Shown here piece after piece: positions 1 through 10,251 of a stretch of 64,000 bases of DNA. This stretch comes from Rhipicephalus microplus (Eukaryota; Arthropoda; Arachnida; Ixodida; Ixodidae): positions 199,878,601 to 199,942,600 of the forward strand of contig NC_134701.1 of NCBI RefSeq assembly GCF_043290135.1, given 5' to 3'. A model generated the notes under the pieces. It saw only the letters and a list, made by a program, of their open reading frames with translations. It made no database searches and was not told the DNA's origin. Position 1 is the stretch's first letter; the number at the start of each line of letters is the position of its first letter. Position numbers and translations under genes: made by a program.

Positions 1-1240
1 CATCGCTATTTGTGTCGTCCTTTTGTTTCATAACCTGACACACAGATGATTTGATATCGTAAACTCTGCTTTTATTTAGTGCTTGTGGAGACAATGTGTA
101 TGAACTTCGTATATGTGGTCGGAGCCGTGTGTGATTTTTTGTCTTATTGCTTTACTCTAGGCCCACTGCGAGGACACAAGCTTCCAGCAAAGGAGGCAGG
201 ATGGTTTGAAGACACAAAACCAGATGCCGTTTGGATGCTGTTTGCAATAAAATCTGACCTGAAAAATCTTGATTTGTCCCTCGTTGCTCCCCTTTGCTTT
301 TCTTCTAGCCTAATATACAGGCTTGTGGGCATAGGGGGAAGGCGGTGTAATCTGATTGAATGCATTACTTTTTCGGGCAATGCTTACATCTTATAAGGTT
401 TTTAAGCAGTCATTGTACAGATTCGTTCGCAGGAACTAAACTTCCTGTAAGAAATTATATTGCGGAGAAACGCAATGTTTAAGGTATGAGAAGCAGGCTA
501 GCTGAGCTATTCAGTTTACAGAGAACATCGCGAGATACCCGGTTCTTTGTTCTGCCTTCCCTGTCGTTACGAGTTCCATCATATAAACAGCACGGTTTCG
601 AGCCTTGCGTTAAGAGGCCTTTGAGGTATTTGCAGTGCTAAGGTAAATATGCTTCATGAATGGCGCGCAGACATTGAAGTCAATTCATAGTGACATCGAG
701 GTTCTCCCCCTCGCAAATATAGGCTCCCTAAATAACCTCACTCCACCAATGCAGTGGGTCTACCAAGTGGGAGAAACGAACTGTTTTAACAGTATTTTAT
801 ACAAACTCGAGTCACGAACATGTCTTTCCTGTTCTACCAAACCACGGCTAACTTCAGAAAACAACCCTTCAGCCTTCAGCACTTGCTATACAAAAAAAAT
901 CCTCTTCTCGTTGAAACCCACGCTGCCGTCAATGTAAATGAGCGACCACTCAGAACCAACATGGCGGCCCGTCAAGTATGGGGGCCGTTTTAGCCAGTTG
1001 TAAACAACCATGATCGGAGTTGTCACCACCCCAAAAAAACGGAGACGCGGGCACATGATGGCTCCCTATTTTATTCAACTACACTGCGCCCCCTAACGTA
1101 CGGCGCCGTCGACAAACACGTGATCGCCAACGCCTTCGTGTGACGTCATTCCTGTTTTCTCACACGCTCGCACATCGGGGTTCCGTATTTGAGCGCGAGC
1201 CGCCGCAGCCTTGCGCGTATCAAGCTTTTTATCGGCGAAC
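1..1240. other. Unassigned AT-moderate DNA, no supported gene
   Basis: I see no gene, RNA or recognised repeat here. The short open frames have no conserved motif and overlap frames on the other strand. The last 200 bases are CpG-richer and lead into a minisatellite, so part of this may be the left flank of that element. Confidence 0.4.
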
Positions 1241-1257
1241 CGTGAATCGTCCGCTGG

Positions 1258-1665
1258 CCATGTCCGTCCGTCATCTGTCCGTCTGTCTGCATCGCACGGA
1301 TGGACGGGCGCATGGACGAGCGCAGGGTGGACGCACGAGAGGGCGAACGGACGCATGAGTAAATGCATGAATGAACGGACGCACAGATAGACGGACAGAT
1401 GGATGGACAATCGGACGCAAGGATGGAGGCACAGATGGAGGCTCGGAGGGAGGCACGGATGGATGCACGCGAGGACGAACGGATGAATGGATGCATGAAC
1501 GGATGCACGGATGGACGCACAATGAACTGATGGACGGACGCACAGACGGATGAATGGACGGAAGCTAGAACGAACGGACGAATATAAGCGCGGTCGAGCT
1601 GATGAACGCTTCGTCTCACTCATCACCATTCACTCCATGGATATGCTGTGATTTTTATTATTGAT
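1258..1665 (+). mobile_element. Minisatellite-bearing element, copy 1 (partial)
   Basis: A degenerate array of GGAC/GGAT/GCAC tetramers fills about 1260-1590. It is followed by a block found beside every G-rich array in the window: a GAACGCTTCG motif, then CTCATCA..ATTCACTCC, then GGATATGCTGTG and a T-rich stretch. The array stays largely in a four-base phase, so long stop-free frames appear on both strands; these are not genes. The left end is not clear. Confidence 0.6.
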
Positions 1666-1821
1666 CATACTACAAGTAACGTCCTCTAGTATCGTATCAT
1701 TAGCATTTTCCAGCGTATATAACTTTCGTTATATGTACAAGTACCACCCTTTATGGCTGGTTAAAGAACTAAGGAAAGGGGACTACATACGATTACGACG
1801 AGATGCTGAGCCCACGCCTTG

Positions 1822-2098
1822 AGGAGCTTTGCTGATTGATTGATTGATATGGAAGGTTTAACGTCCCAAAACCACCATATGATTATGAGAGACGCCGTAG
1901 TGGAGGGCTCCGGAAATTTCGACCACCTAGGGTTGGTTCTTTAACGTGCACCCAAATCTGAGCACACGGGCCTACAACAATTCCGCCTACATCGAAAATG
2001 CAGCCACCGCAGCCAGGATTCAAACCCGCGACCTGCGGGTCAGCAGCCGAATATCTTAGCCACCAGACCAACGCGGCGGAGTTTTAGGAGCTTTGCTC
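1822..2098 (-). mobile_element. Ruka-like tRNA-derived SINE inside a terminal palindrome
   Basis: The SINE body is about 1834-2082 and reads on the minus strand: tRNA-like head with A and B boxes at the high-coordinate end, conserved body, and a TGAT/ATCA repeat tail at the low end. The 12-base direct repeat AGGAGCTTTGCT occurs at 1822-1833 and again at 2087-2098. I read it as the target-site duplication. The duplicated target belongs to the palindrome TTTTAGGAGC-TTT-GCTCCTAAAA at about 2083-2105, which resembles the terminus of the minisatellite elements elsewhere in the window. Confidence 0.75.
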
Positions 2099-2105
2099 CT
2101 AAAAA

Positions 2106-3033
2106 GAGGTAACTATAGGATGCTTCCAAACGACGTTACGCGATAAGTACACAAAAGGAGGTCCCATTTCCGACGCAGCGTATGTGCTCTGAAATGCTTT
2201 TCCTCATGTCTGCTATCCAAACGTGGCAAACAATCACGAACATGAATAAGCGGCTGCAGCTTGAACACCACACGGCTTTTGATACAGGCATCAGCGCCAT
2301 TGTCTGATTTGAAATACGTACAGTATACGATCTGTGTGGTCGTAGCCTCGCAGCAGCCATCCACTGCGGAGAGCACCCCGGAAGTGAGACGTTAAGGCGC
2401 GTGGCGCGCGTTCACAATGAGCACAATTAGCAATACCTACATGCGTGTGCCAAGGTGCCCCTGCTCCGTTACACGTAGCCTTGACTGCGCACCTCGGCGC
2501 AAGCTAGACGTCACCGCCGGAGGCTGGACAATGCACTTGGCCTTGACGAAACATTTCGTCTAGGTCATTTCCCGATGCTCACCTGGCACCTTGGTGGTGT
2601 GGTGCTGCGTGTTATACTAGGACATTGTGCAATCTGTCTGTCCGTCTTTCATTTTTATTTTTTTAATGAATATAGAGGAGACGCTAGTACATGCATGTGG
2701 CACCGGTTACACCTTGTCCTGTAGGGCTATATCCTTTATCCACCATGTATCAGTGGTGCTGCAGTGCATCACTCACCCGCATGAAATTTCACATTATTAA
2801 AGTCTGCTCCCGAGCAGAGCAGCGCACACGGAGGTATGGCTTACTTGCCCGCAATGTACAGAACAATAAGTCATTCATCTCTGGCCGTCTGCCGTTGTAG
2901 CAGTCTTGAAGATCTACAGGTTAGAGAGTCTTAAGACGTTGGCCGCCACGACATGAGCGAACATACTGCTTTACATTATTTGCGATACATGGACACTAGT
3001 TGGACTGGCGGATCCGTTCCAATCAACAGCTGA
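2106..3033. other. Unassigned DNA
   Basis: No coding region, RNA gene or recognised repeat is apparent. Short open frames on both strands lack motifs. Confidence 0.4.
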
Positions 3034-3239
3034 CAAGGGCGGCGCTAGCAAGGGGTACTGGAGGGGGGGAGCGCCCCCCCCCCCCCGCCACAATTTTCAT
3101 CTGCTCCTTCCTGCCTATACCCTTCATGATCAAATATTGTCCCAAAAGAATGTATGAGTTACTCGCCTTCCTGGCCCCCTCGACGAACTTGGGTGCCCCC
3201 CCCCCCCTCCCCGGTGAAAAAGTCCTGGCACCGCCTCTG
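3034..3239. mobile_element. Short TIR element (MITE-like), 206 bp
   Basis: The left end CAAGGGCGGCGCTAGC and the reverse complement of the right end, CAGAGGCGGTGCCAGG, form an imperfect inverted repeat. Inside are two long C runs. Ends of the CAGNGGCGG type are common in non-autonomous hAT-like elements of animals, but I could not find a convincing target duplication, so the class is a guess. Confidence 0.4.
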
Positions 3240-3244
3240 GTAGT

Positions 3245-4053
3245 CTAGGTGTGTGGGAAATAGTTCGACGTGACACGCACGTAAAATATCGCCCCGAAAG
3301 GAAGAACTAGCTTTTACGTAGATAGTGTATGGTCGACATTCTCCTTATAAAGAGTTCCATCTCAGAGACAATAGGAGAGAGTGCTTGCAAATTCTAGATA
3401 GACTGGACGTGCGCTATTCTATGTATTCAATGCGCCGGCTAAGCTCCATGTCGTTGCGCTGTTGCTGAGCCAAGTCGGTTGCTGATATGGCAGAAAGAAA
3501 GGTGTCGTCCTCTGCAAGCACTTTAGCACTTGAACAGCTGCGCGTGAGAGACCATCAGCTTCAACGTGTTTCAATCCAAGCTCCTGAATGACCCTAACGC
3601 CATACTCTATCAGTCGAAAGCTGATTACATTTCTCGTGCGAGAGATTGATTCCGGCTGTCACAGTTGCCTAAAGTACTGTCTGAAGGGGTTTGACATGCT
3701 GTTCGAACATGTCCCGAAAGAACACGTCATTTAGATAAACAAGGCATGATAGTAAACAAGGCAATGCCAGTGCTGACTCAGATGGTAGATATGCTCCTCG
3801 CATCTTGGGTACCGTGGAATTTGTTTCTGTACTGTGGTGAATATGCGTTAACTACAAGAAGATACACTGCAGTTACAATGAGTCTTCGTACTCCCATGCA
3901 ATATGCCAAAAAGCAGGCACTCGATCCCTCTTCGATGAATGCGTCTAGGAACTATAGCTTTCTTGTTTATTATGCTAAAAGGGGCTGGATTTGATTTTGA
4001 CATCGGTTTTTTAAAGGTGAAGGATTTCTTAGCAACTTCGGCGACATTGAGTG
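3245..4053. other. Unassigned DNA
   Basis: No supported gene. The only clear structure is the tetranucleotide array that follows. Confidence 0.4.

Positions 4054-4113
<60 letters not shown>
4054..4113. repeat. (TATC)15 microsatellite
   Basis: A pure tetranucleotide run of about 15 units, directly left of the satellite array. Confidence 0.95.
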
Positions 4114-4115
<2 letters not shown>

Positions 4116-4711
4116 GCCGCCTACGACTTTTAACTCACCTGGCCGTTTCGCTAATGGTATCGATACCAAACATGGTACGGCATAACAAGACTTTATGAAG
4201 AACTTAGTTGACTAGTCATAACATAAAAATCGTGACATGTATAACATGAATCTCAAGGTTTACATTTCATGGTTCTGCAGCTCTTGCGGTAGTTTCTTTC
4301 ACATGACATGTTGCAAAACTGGTATGGTATGACATGATTTTATGGCGAACACAAGCAAGAGACCTTAACATGAAATTCATGACATGCGTGTCATGTAACA
4401 TGACTACATGCCACGCCCGATGCGCTCGCGGCCGTTTCACTAGCGTCACATATACCAAATTTTGTATTACCGTACGTGAATGGACGACGAAGGTATGTGA
4501 CTGGTGAAAACATGATAATCATGAGATGCGTGTCATGGAACAACATGACTACATGCCACACTCATGTTGCGCTCGCGGCTGTCTCGCTAGCTTCAAATAT
4601 GCCAAATTTAGTATTACGTGACGCCAATGGATGACGAAGGTATGTGACTTGTGCAAACATAATAAAGAGATGCGTGTCATGTGAGAACATGACTACATGC
4701 CACAGTCAAGG

Positions 4712-5120
4712 CGCCAATAGATTTCGACATGATGCGGTGCACGTGCTAGCCGGCGTTCATTTTGTCGCGTCACGCCGGCGTTGCCACGCCAGGCGCCGGT
4801 CCTGCCATATACTCGCAGGCGCGCGCCGTGCTGCGTTGCTTGGACGCATGCGCGTTTCAGCGCGTCTGGCATCCCTCCATCACGAAAAGAGGGAGACGCA
4901 GTGTTGTCTGGGTAACGCATCGGTATAGAGTAATGTTCTCTATGGCATCGGCGTGAAATGCAGTATGTCGCTTTTCGCGCCTGTTGCCTTCGGGCCGCGC
5001 CGACGGATGCTGGTCGCGCCTGGCGTCAGACTATAGAGTGCTCGCGTTTTGCTAACGTAGCGTCACTGTGCCCAGCGTGAGCGTGCGTCAACGCTACGTT
5101 GGAGTATATTGGGCGCTTCT
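4712..5120. other. GC-rich insertion within the satellite
   Basis: About 410 bases of CpG-rich sequence separate satellite units and resemble neither neighbour. It contains the near-repeat TATAGAGTAATGTTCTCTAT, itself partly palindromic. No ORF with motifs and no clear target duplication. It could be a mobile element of unknown type or a unique segment captured during array rearrangement. Confidence 0.4.
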
Positions 5121-5311
5121 TGATGCACTCGTGGCCTTTTTGTTAGCTCCACATATACCAAATTTGGTGTTACGTGACGTCAATGGATGACTAAATATAT
5201 GACTGATGCAAACATAATAATCCTGACACGCGTGTCATGTAAGAACATGACAACATACCACGCTCATAGCGTGCTAGCGGCCGTTTCGCTAGCTCGACAT
5301 AAAGTAAGTTT

Positions 5312-5555
5312 GCGCCGCCGTGGTAGGCTCGTGGATAATGTACTCGGCTGCTGACTCGCAGGTCGCGGGTACGAATCCAGGCTGCAGCAGCTGTATTTCC
5401 GATGGAGGCGGAAATGTTGTAGGCCCGTGTGCTCAGATTTGGGTGCACGTTAAAGAACCCGAGGTGGTCGAAATTTTCGGAGCCCTCCACTACAGCGTTT
5501 CTCATAATCATATGGTGGTTTTGGGACGTTAAACCCCACATATCATCATCATCAC
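5312..5555 (+). mobile_element. Ruka-like SINE, full length, diverged
   Basis: tRNA-like head at the left with a recognisable B box (GGGTACGAATCC), the conserved body ending GGGACGTTAAACCCC, and an ATC repeat tail. It lies inside a satellite unit. The flanks around the AAATTTG stretch may be a decayed target duplication. Confidence 0.85.
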
Positions 5556-6151
5556 TTATACTAAATTTGGCATCACGTGGCTTAAATAGATGACAAAGGT
5601 AAACGGCACATGCAAACACGATAATCATGACATGGAAGCCATGTACGGCATCATTTACCTCCGCCTCGCAAAGTTGTGCTGATTTTAAAGTGACATATTT
5701 CTCATTCATGCTTCGCATATCATTGGTTCCCACTGTACGTGGGATCTGACAATTTTTTAAACGGAAATTATTATGTCTCATGCATAAAGTACATTGGCAA
5801 ACAGAAGATCTAACAAAACAAAAAATTCGGCAGATCCCACATACCTTGGGAATCGGTGTTATGCGAAGCATGAGGAGGGAAGGTGACTGTGTTGAAATTT
5901 TTGCATTGAGCGATACGTTACTAAATCACGTTGAAAACATGTACAAATGTCGTACGCACAGACATATGTTGAACAGTCGCATGCTTACTGTTGCGTAACG
6001 AAGCCAACAAGCAACATGGGTATGAACAACACCAGAAGCGGTAAGCTGATATGTAGCGCTTGTGCCAGCGAGGATGCGGCACTGGACACTGCTAGAGAGA
6101 TGAGCTTCAGGGAATGATGGTGCTTGACTACAACTGTCTTTAGCCCTACGT

Positions 6152-6428
6152 GACGTCTATATAATAGCCCCACCGCGGTGGTCTAGTGGTTAAGGTTCTC
6201 GGCTGCTGACCCGCAGGTCGCGGGTTCAAATCCCGGCCGCGGTGGCTGCATTTCCAAATGGAGGCGGAAATGTTGTAGGCCCGTGTGCTAAGATTTAGGT
6301 GCACGTTAAAAAACCCCAGGTGGCCGAAATTTCTGGAGCCCTTCACGATGGCGTCTCTCATAACCTAATGGTGGTTTCGGGACGTTAAACCCCCCATATC
6401 AATCAATCAATCGACGTCTATTTAATAG
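6152..6428 (+). mobile_element. Ruka-like SINE with 16-bp target duplication
   Basis: The SINE is at about 6168-6412: A box TGGTCTAGTGG, B box GGTTCAAATCC, conserved body and a short AATC tail. It is flanked by GACGTCTATATAATAG at 6152-6167 and the same sequence with one change at 6413-6428. The near-perfect duplication and intact boxes mark a young retroposition event. Confidence 0.93.
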
Positions 6429-6516
6429 GAGTACGTATGTACTATTTATAAGATTAGATAGTCAGCGCTGCAACCACGATTCACGTTTCACACACGTCCA
6501 TGCATGTCTGTACACC

Positions 6517-6660
6517 GTACAATTATCCATCCATCCGTCCATTCATCTGTCCATCCGTCCCTCCATCCGTGCATCCTACCATCCGTCTATCCCTTTGGAA
6601 AGGGATCCATACGTCTCCCTTTCCATACGTCCATACGTCCGTCCATCTATCTGTCTGTCC
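6517..6660 (-). repeat. Minisatellite (C-rich strand of the GGAC type)
   Basis: CCATCCGTCC-type tetramers, the complement of the GGAC arrays elsewhere. The array ends exactly where the terminal motif of the next element begins, so it may be the end of a neighbouring copy in the opposite orientation. Confidence 0.65.
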
Positions 6661-7190
6661 TTTTAGGGGCGAAGTTCCTTAGGGTGTGGATCTGTCCATC
6701 CTCCGATGGTGTATGTAGCCACCGTTGGCAAATACGCCACAGAGGGGTCCTTATAGAATGTCCGCAGGATGGCGACCTTGTATATGATGAATATATGATG
6801 AAAAGATGTGAGACAGCTGTACTTGGTGTATTCACTAGATAGACGGACGGATGGATGGAAATACAGATAGACTACAGATTGATGGACGTACAGACAGACA
6901 GAGAGACGGATGGACAGACAGACAGGCAGACAGGCAGACAGACAGGCAGGCAGACAGACAGGGGGACGGTGGCATGAACAGACGCGCAAACAGACGGTTG
7001 GACAGATGGAAGATTGGACATACGGACGGACGCATGGACGGACGCACGGATGGACGCATGGACGGACGGAAAAAAGAAAAAATGGGCGGACGAAAGCACG
7101 AGTGGACTGACGAACGCTTCGTCCCACCAATCATCATTCCCTCCGTGGATGTGCTGATTTTTTTTTGCTTATTTCGCACTACAGTGCTTA
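6661..7190 (+). mobile_element. Minisatellite-bearing element, copy 2
   Basis: It starts with the terminal motif TTTTAGGGGCGAAG. A block at about 6750-6840, matching the copy near 62.2 kb, follows (ATGATGAAAAGATG, then TACTTGGTGTATTC). The GGAC-type array spans about 6840-7105. The right-hand block GAACGCTTCGTCCCACC..TCATCATTCC..GGATGTGCTGATTTTT follows. No conserved protein is encoded; the PSVRPSVRP-like frames are products of the repeat. Mobility is inferred from multiple copies with conserved ends; the transposition class is unknown. Confidence 0.65.
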
Positions 7191-7860
7191 CGTGCACCAG
7201 TGGCGGCAACTACGGCGCCAAAAAACGACTCTTGTTTTGATCTCAAGACAGCTCTCGCTGTAAAATGGCAAACAACCGGCATTCGCATGACTCGCAGTAT
7301 AAATTAGGACACAATAATGAAAGGAAAATTACTTGCATAGGAGCAACCTTTCGAAGTAAAAAAAAGGAATGTTATTACAAGCTACTGTATAGTAAATGTG
7401 AAGAAAGAAAAGTGGATGAAAAGATAACTTGATAATTTGAAGAGATAACTTTTTAAAGCAGGTACGCAGAAGAAATAAAAAACGTATATATTGAATATGA
7501 TAAATGCACGTGTTTGATGGAATTGACAGAACCACAGTAGGATTATGCGCAGTTGGCTTCAGTGTCCTCACCTTTGTACGCCATCCTTCCCCCATTCCCC
7601 GTTTTGGTTTTTTTTTTGGTTTCAATAAAATCAGTTGTTAGAAGCACTTTTTGTAGTTTTTTCTTTTTCTCAACTTTTCAGCGCTGCTTTTGCCTACAAT
7701 AAAGAAACCCTGTTTTCGCCAACATTGCCTGTACTCCGAAAAATCATGCAAGATTTGGAAGAACTTGCAGAGTAAAGTTGCACACGACCGTTCACATTTA
7801 ATTATGCAAGCTTATTCAGATCGGCAGTCCTGTTATCGTGTGTACGCCATCCGAAATGTT
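7191..7860. other. AT-rich intergenic DNA downstream of the M13-like gene
   Basis: No gene seen. It lies 3' of the minus-strand M13-like gene and may include its 3' UTR, but I see no clear polyadenylation signal in the right orientation close to the stop codon. Confidence 0.35.
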
Positions 7861-7920
7861 CTGCGCGTACATCTAATGAAAAAAGCTAAATGTGCTGCGC
7901 GTACATCTAATGAAAAAAGC
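7861..7920. repeat. 34-bp tandem duplication across the M13-like stop codon
   Basis: A 26-base sequence at 7861-7886 recurs exactly at 7895-7920, a period of 34. The second unit contains the stop codon and last codons of the minus-strand gene; the first lies just beyond the stop. Confidence 0.9.
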
Positions 7921-10051
7921 CGCACTTCTTTTCCGGATTCATGAACGAGCCTTTGGGACACTTGAATGCTGCGGCGAACGGCTCGAAGTCTCGCAGTGCA
8001 TTGCAAGCCTTGGAAGTTTTAGTGCCACGCTCTAATCTACACGTATTGTAACAGAGAGACATGAAGAAAATCTGCTCGCCCGAAAATTCCTCGAGCGAGC
8101 GTATTCGAATGTCGTGTGACACGCCATTGTGCTCGAGGGCGTCCTGGTAGGCCCTGTAGGCGACTTCGATGGCAGCGACATCCGGGTAAGCGTCGTGATT
8201 TTCTACGGAGACGCTGCACGCGGCTCGCGTCGGGAACGGGTCGCCATTGGTCACCGCCCACCCAGTCTTGTTAGCAGCCACCGAGGATGTGTTGAGCAAG
8301 CCTACGACCAGGGGCGCAAGCAGAGATGCTGTGCCCCCGTAGTTGATGCTCTTCGTGGCGCTCGGGTAAAACAGCGGAGGAAGCACAGTGCCCACGGCCA
8401 AGTTGATGGAATTGCTGAATGCGTCGTAGGTGATGTACGGATCCCGACCGCCGTGAGGTATGCCCTGCAAATCCGCGTACGCTGGCGTTCCCAGCGCCTC
8501 GCGCGTTGCGTTTCGAACCAGCAGCAGCTGGTCGAAGTAGATATCGCCGCCAGATGGAAAGGTCCCGTACAGACTATTCAACGCATCCTCGTCGTGAATT
8601 AGTGGCTCGCGAGGCCAGAGATGAATGGCCGTGTCTTGTACTCTCTTGATAGCCTCGTGCTTCGAATCGGCACTCATCCAGTCACTGGCGCTCACGAGCG
8701 AAATGGCGGCTCTCATGACATCACCGATGAGCTCGTCGATGGCGGCACGGTGGAGGTTCAGCTTCCTCTTCGCGATGTGTTGTGCGGCGATCGGCAGTCT
8801 GAACGTGTCTTCGACTAGGACTTCGCAGGGGTAGCTGACGTTCGTCAGAGGCGAGATCGAGGCATATTCGTCGTACACCGGGCTCGGCATCTTCTTTGTA
8901 ATTACGTTTCCGACAGTTCGGTTCACTAGTCGACCAATGTGCGCCAAGAGGTCACTGTGCTCGTATTTTTCGAGCAGTCTGTTCACGGTAACTAGCAAAG
9001 ATTGGTCTTGCAGCAATATCTGAGATTCGCCGGTGACAGCGAAAGTGGGCTCCAGGTGCTTCCTGAGAAACTCGAGCCACTGCCCAGACGTCACAATTGG
9101 TGTGAGGCCAGAAATTTCCTTGATGCGGACGGCCACGGGCTGCGATTTCGGTGGGCTGATGACGGCCTTTCTCAGCTCCGACAATATAGCGCTGTCCATG
9201 AAAAAGTCACCCGTAGCGTTGGCGATGCCAGCTTTGGTCACTTCTCCAGGCTCTTCAAAATCGGGTTCCGTGATGAACTTCTCCACGGCTATCTCCCAGA
9301 AGACCTCGTAATGACCAGGACTCACGAGGATTCCAAGCGCGCTGCCATTAGTCCTGAGAACACGCACGTTGAACCAGAATGGCATCTGCCAGTTGATGGA
9401 CAAGTCGAGTAGGACGTCAAGCGGGTGGGCTAGGGGCTGCCTCGCTGTTTCACCAACAGGTGTCGCGATCTTTCTTTCCTTTAGAAACTGCTGCAGAAGC
9501 CTTACGTTGTCCGGCGACGAGATCGCATTGATCTTGAGGCAGAGATTGAAAAACGCTATGGCTTTGGCTATGGCTTCGTTCGTGCGGTGCATGCGCAGTG
9601 ATCCTAGAAGTCGACCCGACTCCTGGATCCATTTGTACCTGCGATCCTGTTGCGTGTTGAACGAATAGATGGACGTGGTGAACCAGGCAGAACACACGTA
9701 CTCGCCGAAGTCGGCGCACGGGTCAGTGCTTCGGTTGAGGCCAAAGATGAGCATGTACGCGTGCTGGAAGCAGTCGTCGCTATCGCATTCAGGTTGTGCC
9801 ACCAGAGGCTTCGGTCGCAGGAAGGCGTACGCCATGGTCGCCAAGCACACGAAGCCGGCGAACGTGGCGAGAAGAGCGACAGCGGGCATCAGTCTACGGT
9901 CGCCTCTTTCGAGCGACGTGGACATGGCCCGGCTGGGCGGCGTCAGGACGACGTCATGCTGGCTATCCACCACGGTAGCTGTGCGCGGCTCGTTGCTCGT
10001 GACGATGCCTTTCCTCTCGCGATGAGCGTTGGCGTCGGGTTTCATTTCCAT
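7907..10051 (-). CDS. M13 (neprilysin-like) membrane protein, predicted catalytically inactive
   Basis: A 714-residue uninterrupted frame. Cytosolic tail about residues 1-54, one hydrophobic anchor about 55-78, then the M13 amino-terminal signature with DPCADFGEYVC (about 110-120), so a type II single-pass ectoprotein is expected. The carboxy end matches M13 proteases: SINYGG at about 568-573 and SFMNPEKKC near the end. The zinc site is gone. After NYGG, where active members have HEXXH, this protein has TASLLAPLVVG. The ENIAD motif is replaced by DAYPD before the conserved AYRAYQ. The NAYY substrate-binding motif reads DAFS. The segment between NYGG and DAYPD is about 25 residues shorter than in human neprilysin (estimate from memory). 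Peptidase activity is therefore not expected; a binding or decoy role is possible but unproven. The frame is long, with no stop or frameshift, which argues against a pseudogene. Two nearby in-frame ATGs (codons 1 and 3) make the exact start uncertain; a later Met at 43 would still keep the anchor. No intron is visible. Confidence 0.85.
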   Translation of the reverse strand: MEMKPDANAHRERKGIVTSNEPRTATVVDSQHDVVLTPPSRAMSTSLERGDRRLMPAVALLATFAGFVCLATMAYAFLRPKPLVAQPECDSDDCFQHAYMLIFGLNRSTDPCADFGEYVCSAWFTTSIYSFNTQQDRRYKWIQESGRLLGSLRMHRTNEAIAKAIAFFNLCLKINAISSPDNVRLLQQFLKERKIATPVGETARQPLAHPLDVLLDLSINWQMPFWFNVRVLRTNGSALGILVSPGHYEVFWEIAVEKFITEPDFEEPGEVTKAGIANATGDFFMDSAILSELRKAVISPPKSQPVAVRIKEISGLTPIVTSGQWLEFLRKHLEPTFAVTGESQILLQDQSLLVTVNRLLEKYEHSDLLAHIGRLVNRTVGNVITKKMPSPVYDEYASISPLTNVSYPCEVLVEDTFRLPIAAQHIAKRKLNLHRAAIDELIGDVMRAAISLVSASDWMSADSKHEAIKRVQDTAIHLWPREPLIHDEDALNSLYGTFPSGGDIYFDQLLLVRNATREALGTPAYADLQGIPHGGRDPYITYDAFSNSINLAVGTVLPPLFYPSATKSINYGGTASLLAPLVVGLLNTSSVAANKTGWAVTNGDPFPTRAACSVSVENHDAYPDVAAIEVAYRAYQDALEHNGVSHDIRIRSLEEFSGEQIFFMSLCYNTCRLERGTKTSKACNALRDFEPFAAAFKCPKGSFMNPEKKCGFFH

Positions 10052-10251
10052 CTAAGCCGGTCAGAGTGCGAGATACGTGCACCCGTGTCGAACGAGCTTG
10101 GCACGTGATTGATGATGATGATGCTCCGAGGATGATTGTCAAATCCCCACACGAGTGATTGGCTGCAAGTCTGTGCGTGATTGTTTGTTTCCTCAGCAAT
10201 ATGGCACATACCCACCAAGATAAACTGGTCAAGGCATCGTCAACTTAACAT

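Larger units (their letters stand above)
4130..5650. repeat. Tandem satellite, unit about 145 bp, interrupted twice
   Basis: Units begin at about 4262, 4407, 4552 and 4696, giving periods of 144-145 bases, with a more diverged unit to the left. Each carries a GCTCGCGGC..TTTCGCTAGC block, an ACATATACCAAATTT block and the palindromic CATGACATGCGTGTCATG block. The array is broken at about 4712-5120 by unrelated GC-rich DNA, resumes, is broken again by a SINE at 5312-5555, and ends near 5650. Unit divergence suggests an old array. Confidence 0.75.

Noticed and set aside
1093..1629. A 178-codon minus-strand frame rich in Ser, His, Arg and Pro
   Set aside because: It runs across the GGAC-type array; frames of similar length exist in other phases and on the other strand. 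It is a product of the repeat.
5191..5871. A 226-codon minus-strand frame
   Set aside because: It spans satellite and SINE sequence and contains the SINE-derived stretch GSENFDHLGFFNVHPNLSTR, a translation of the repeat.
8129..10108. Plus-strand frames of up to 157 codons
   Set aside because: Antisense shadows of the M13-like gene, whose own frame has clear family motifs.
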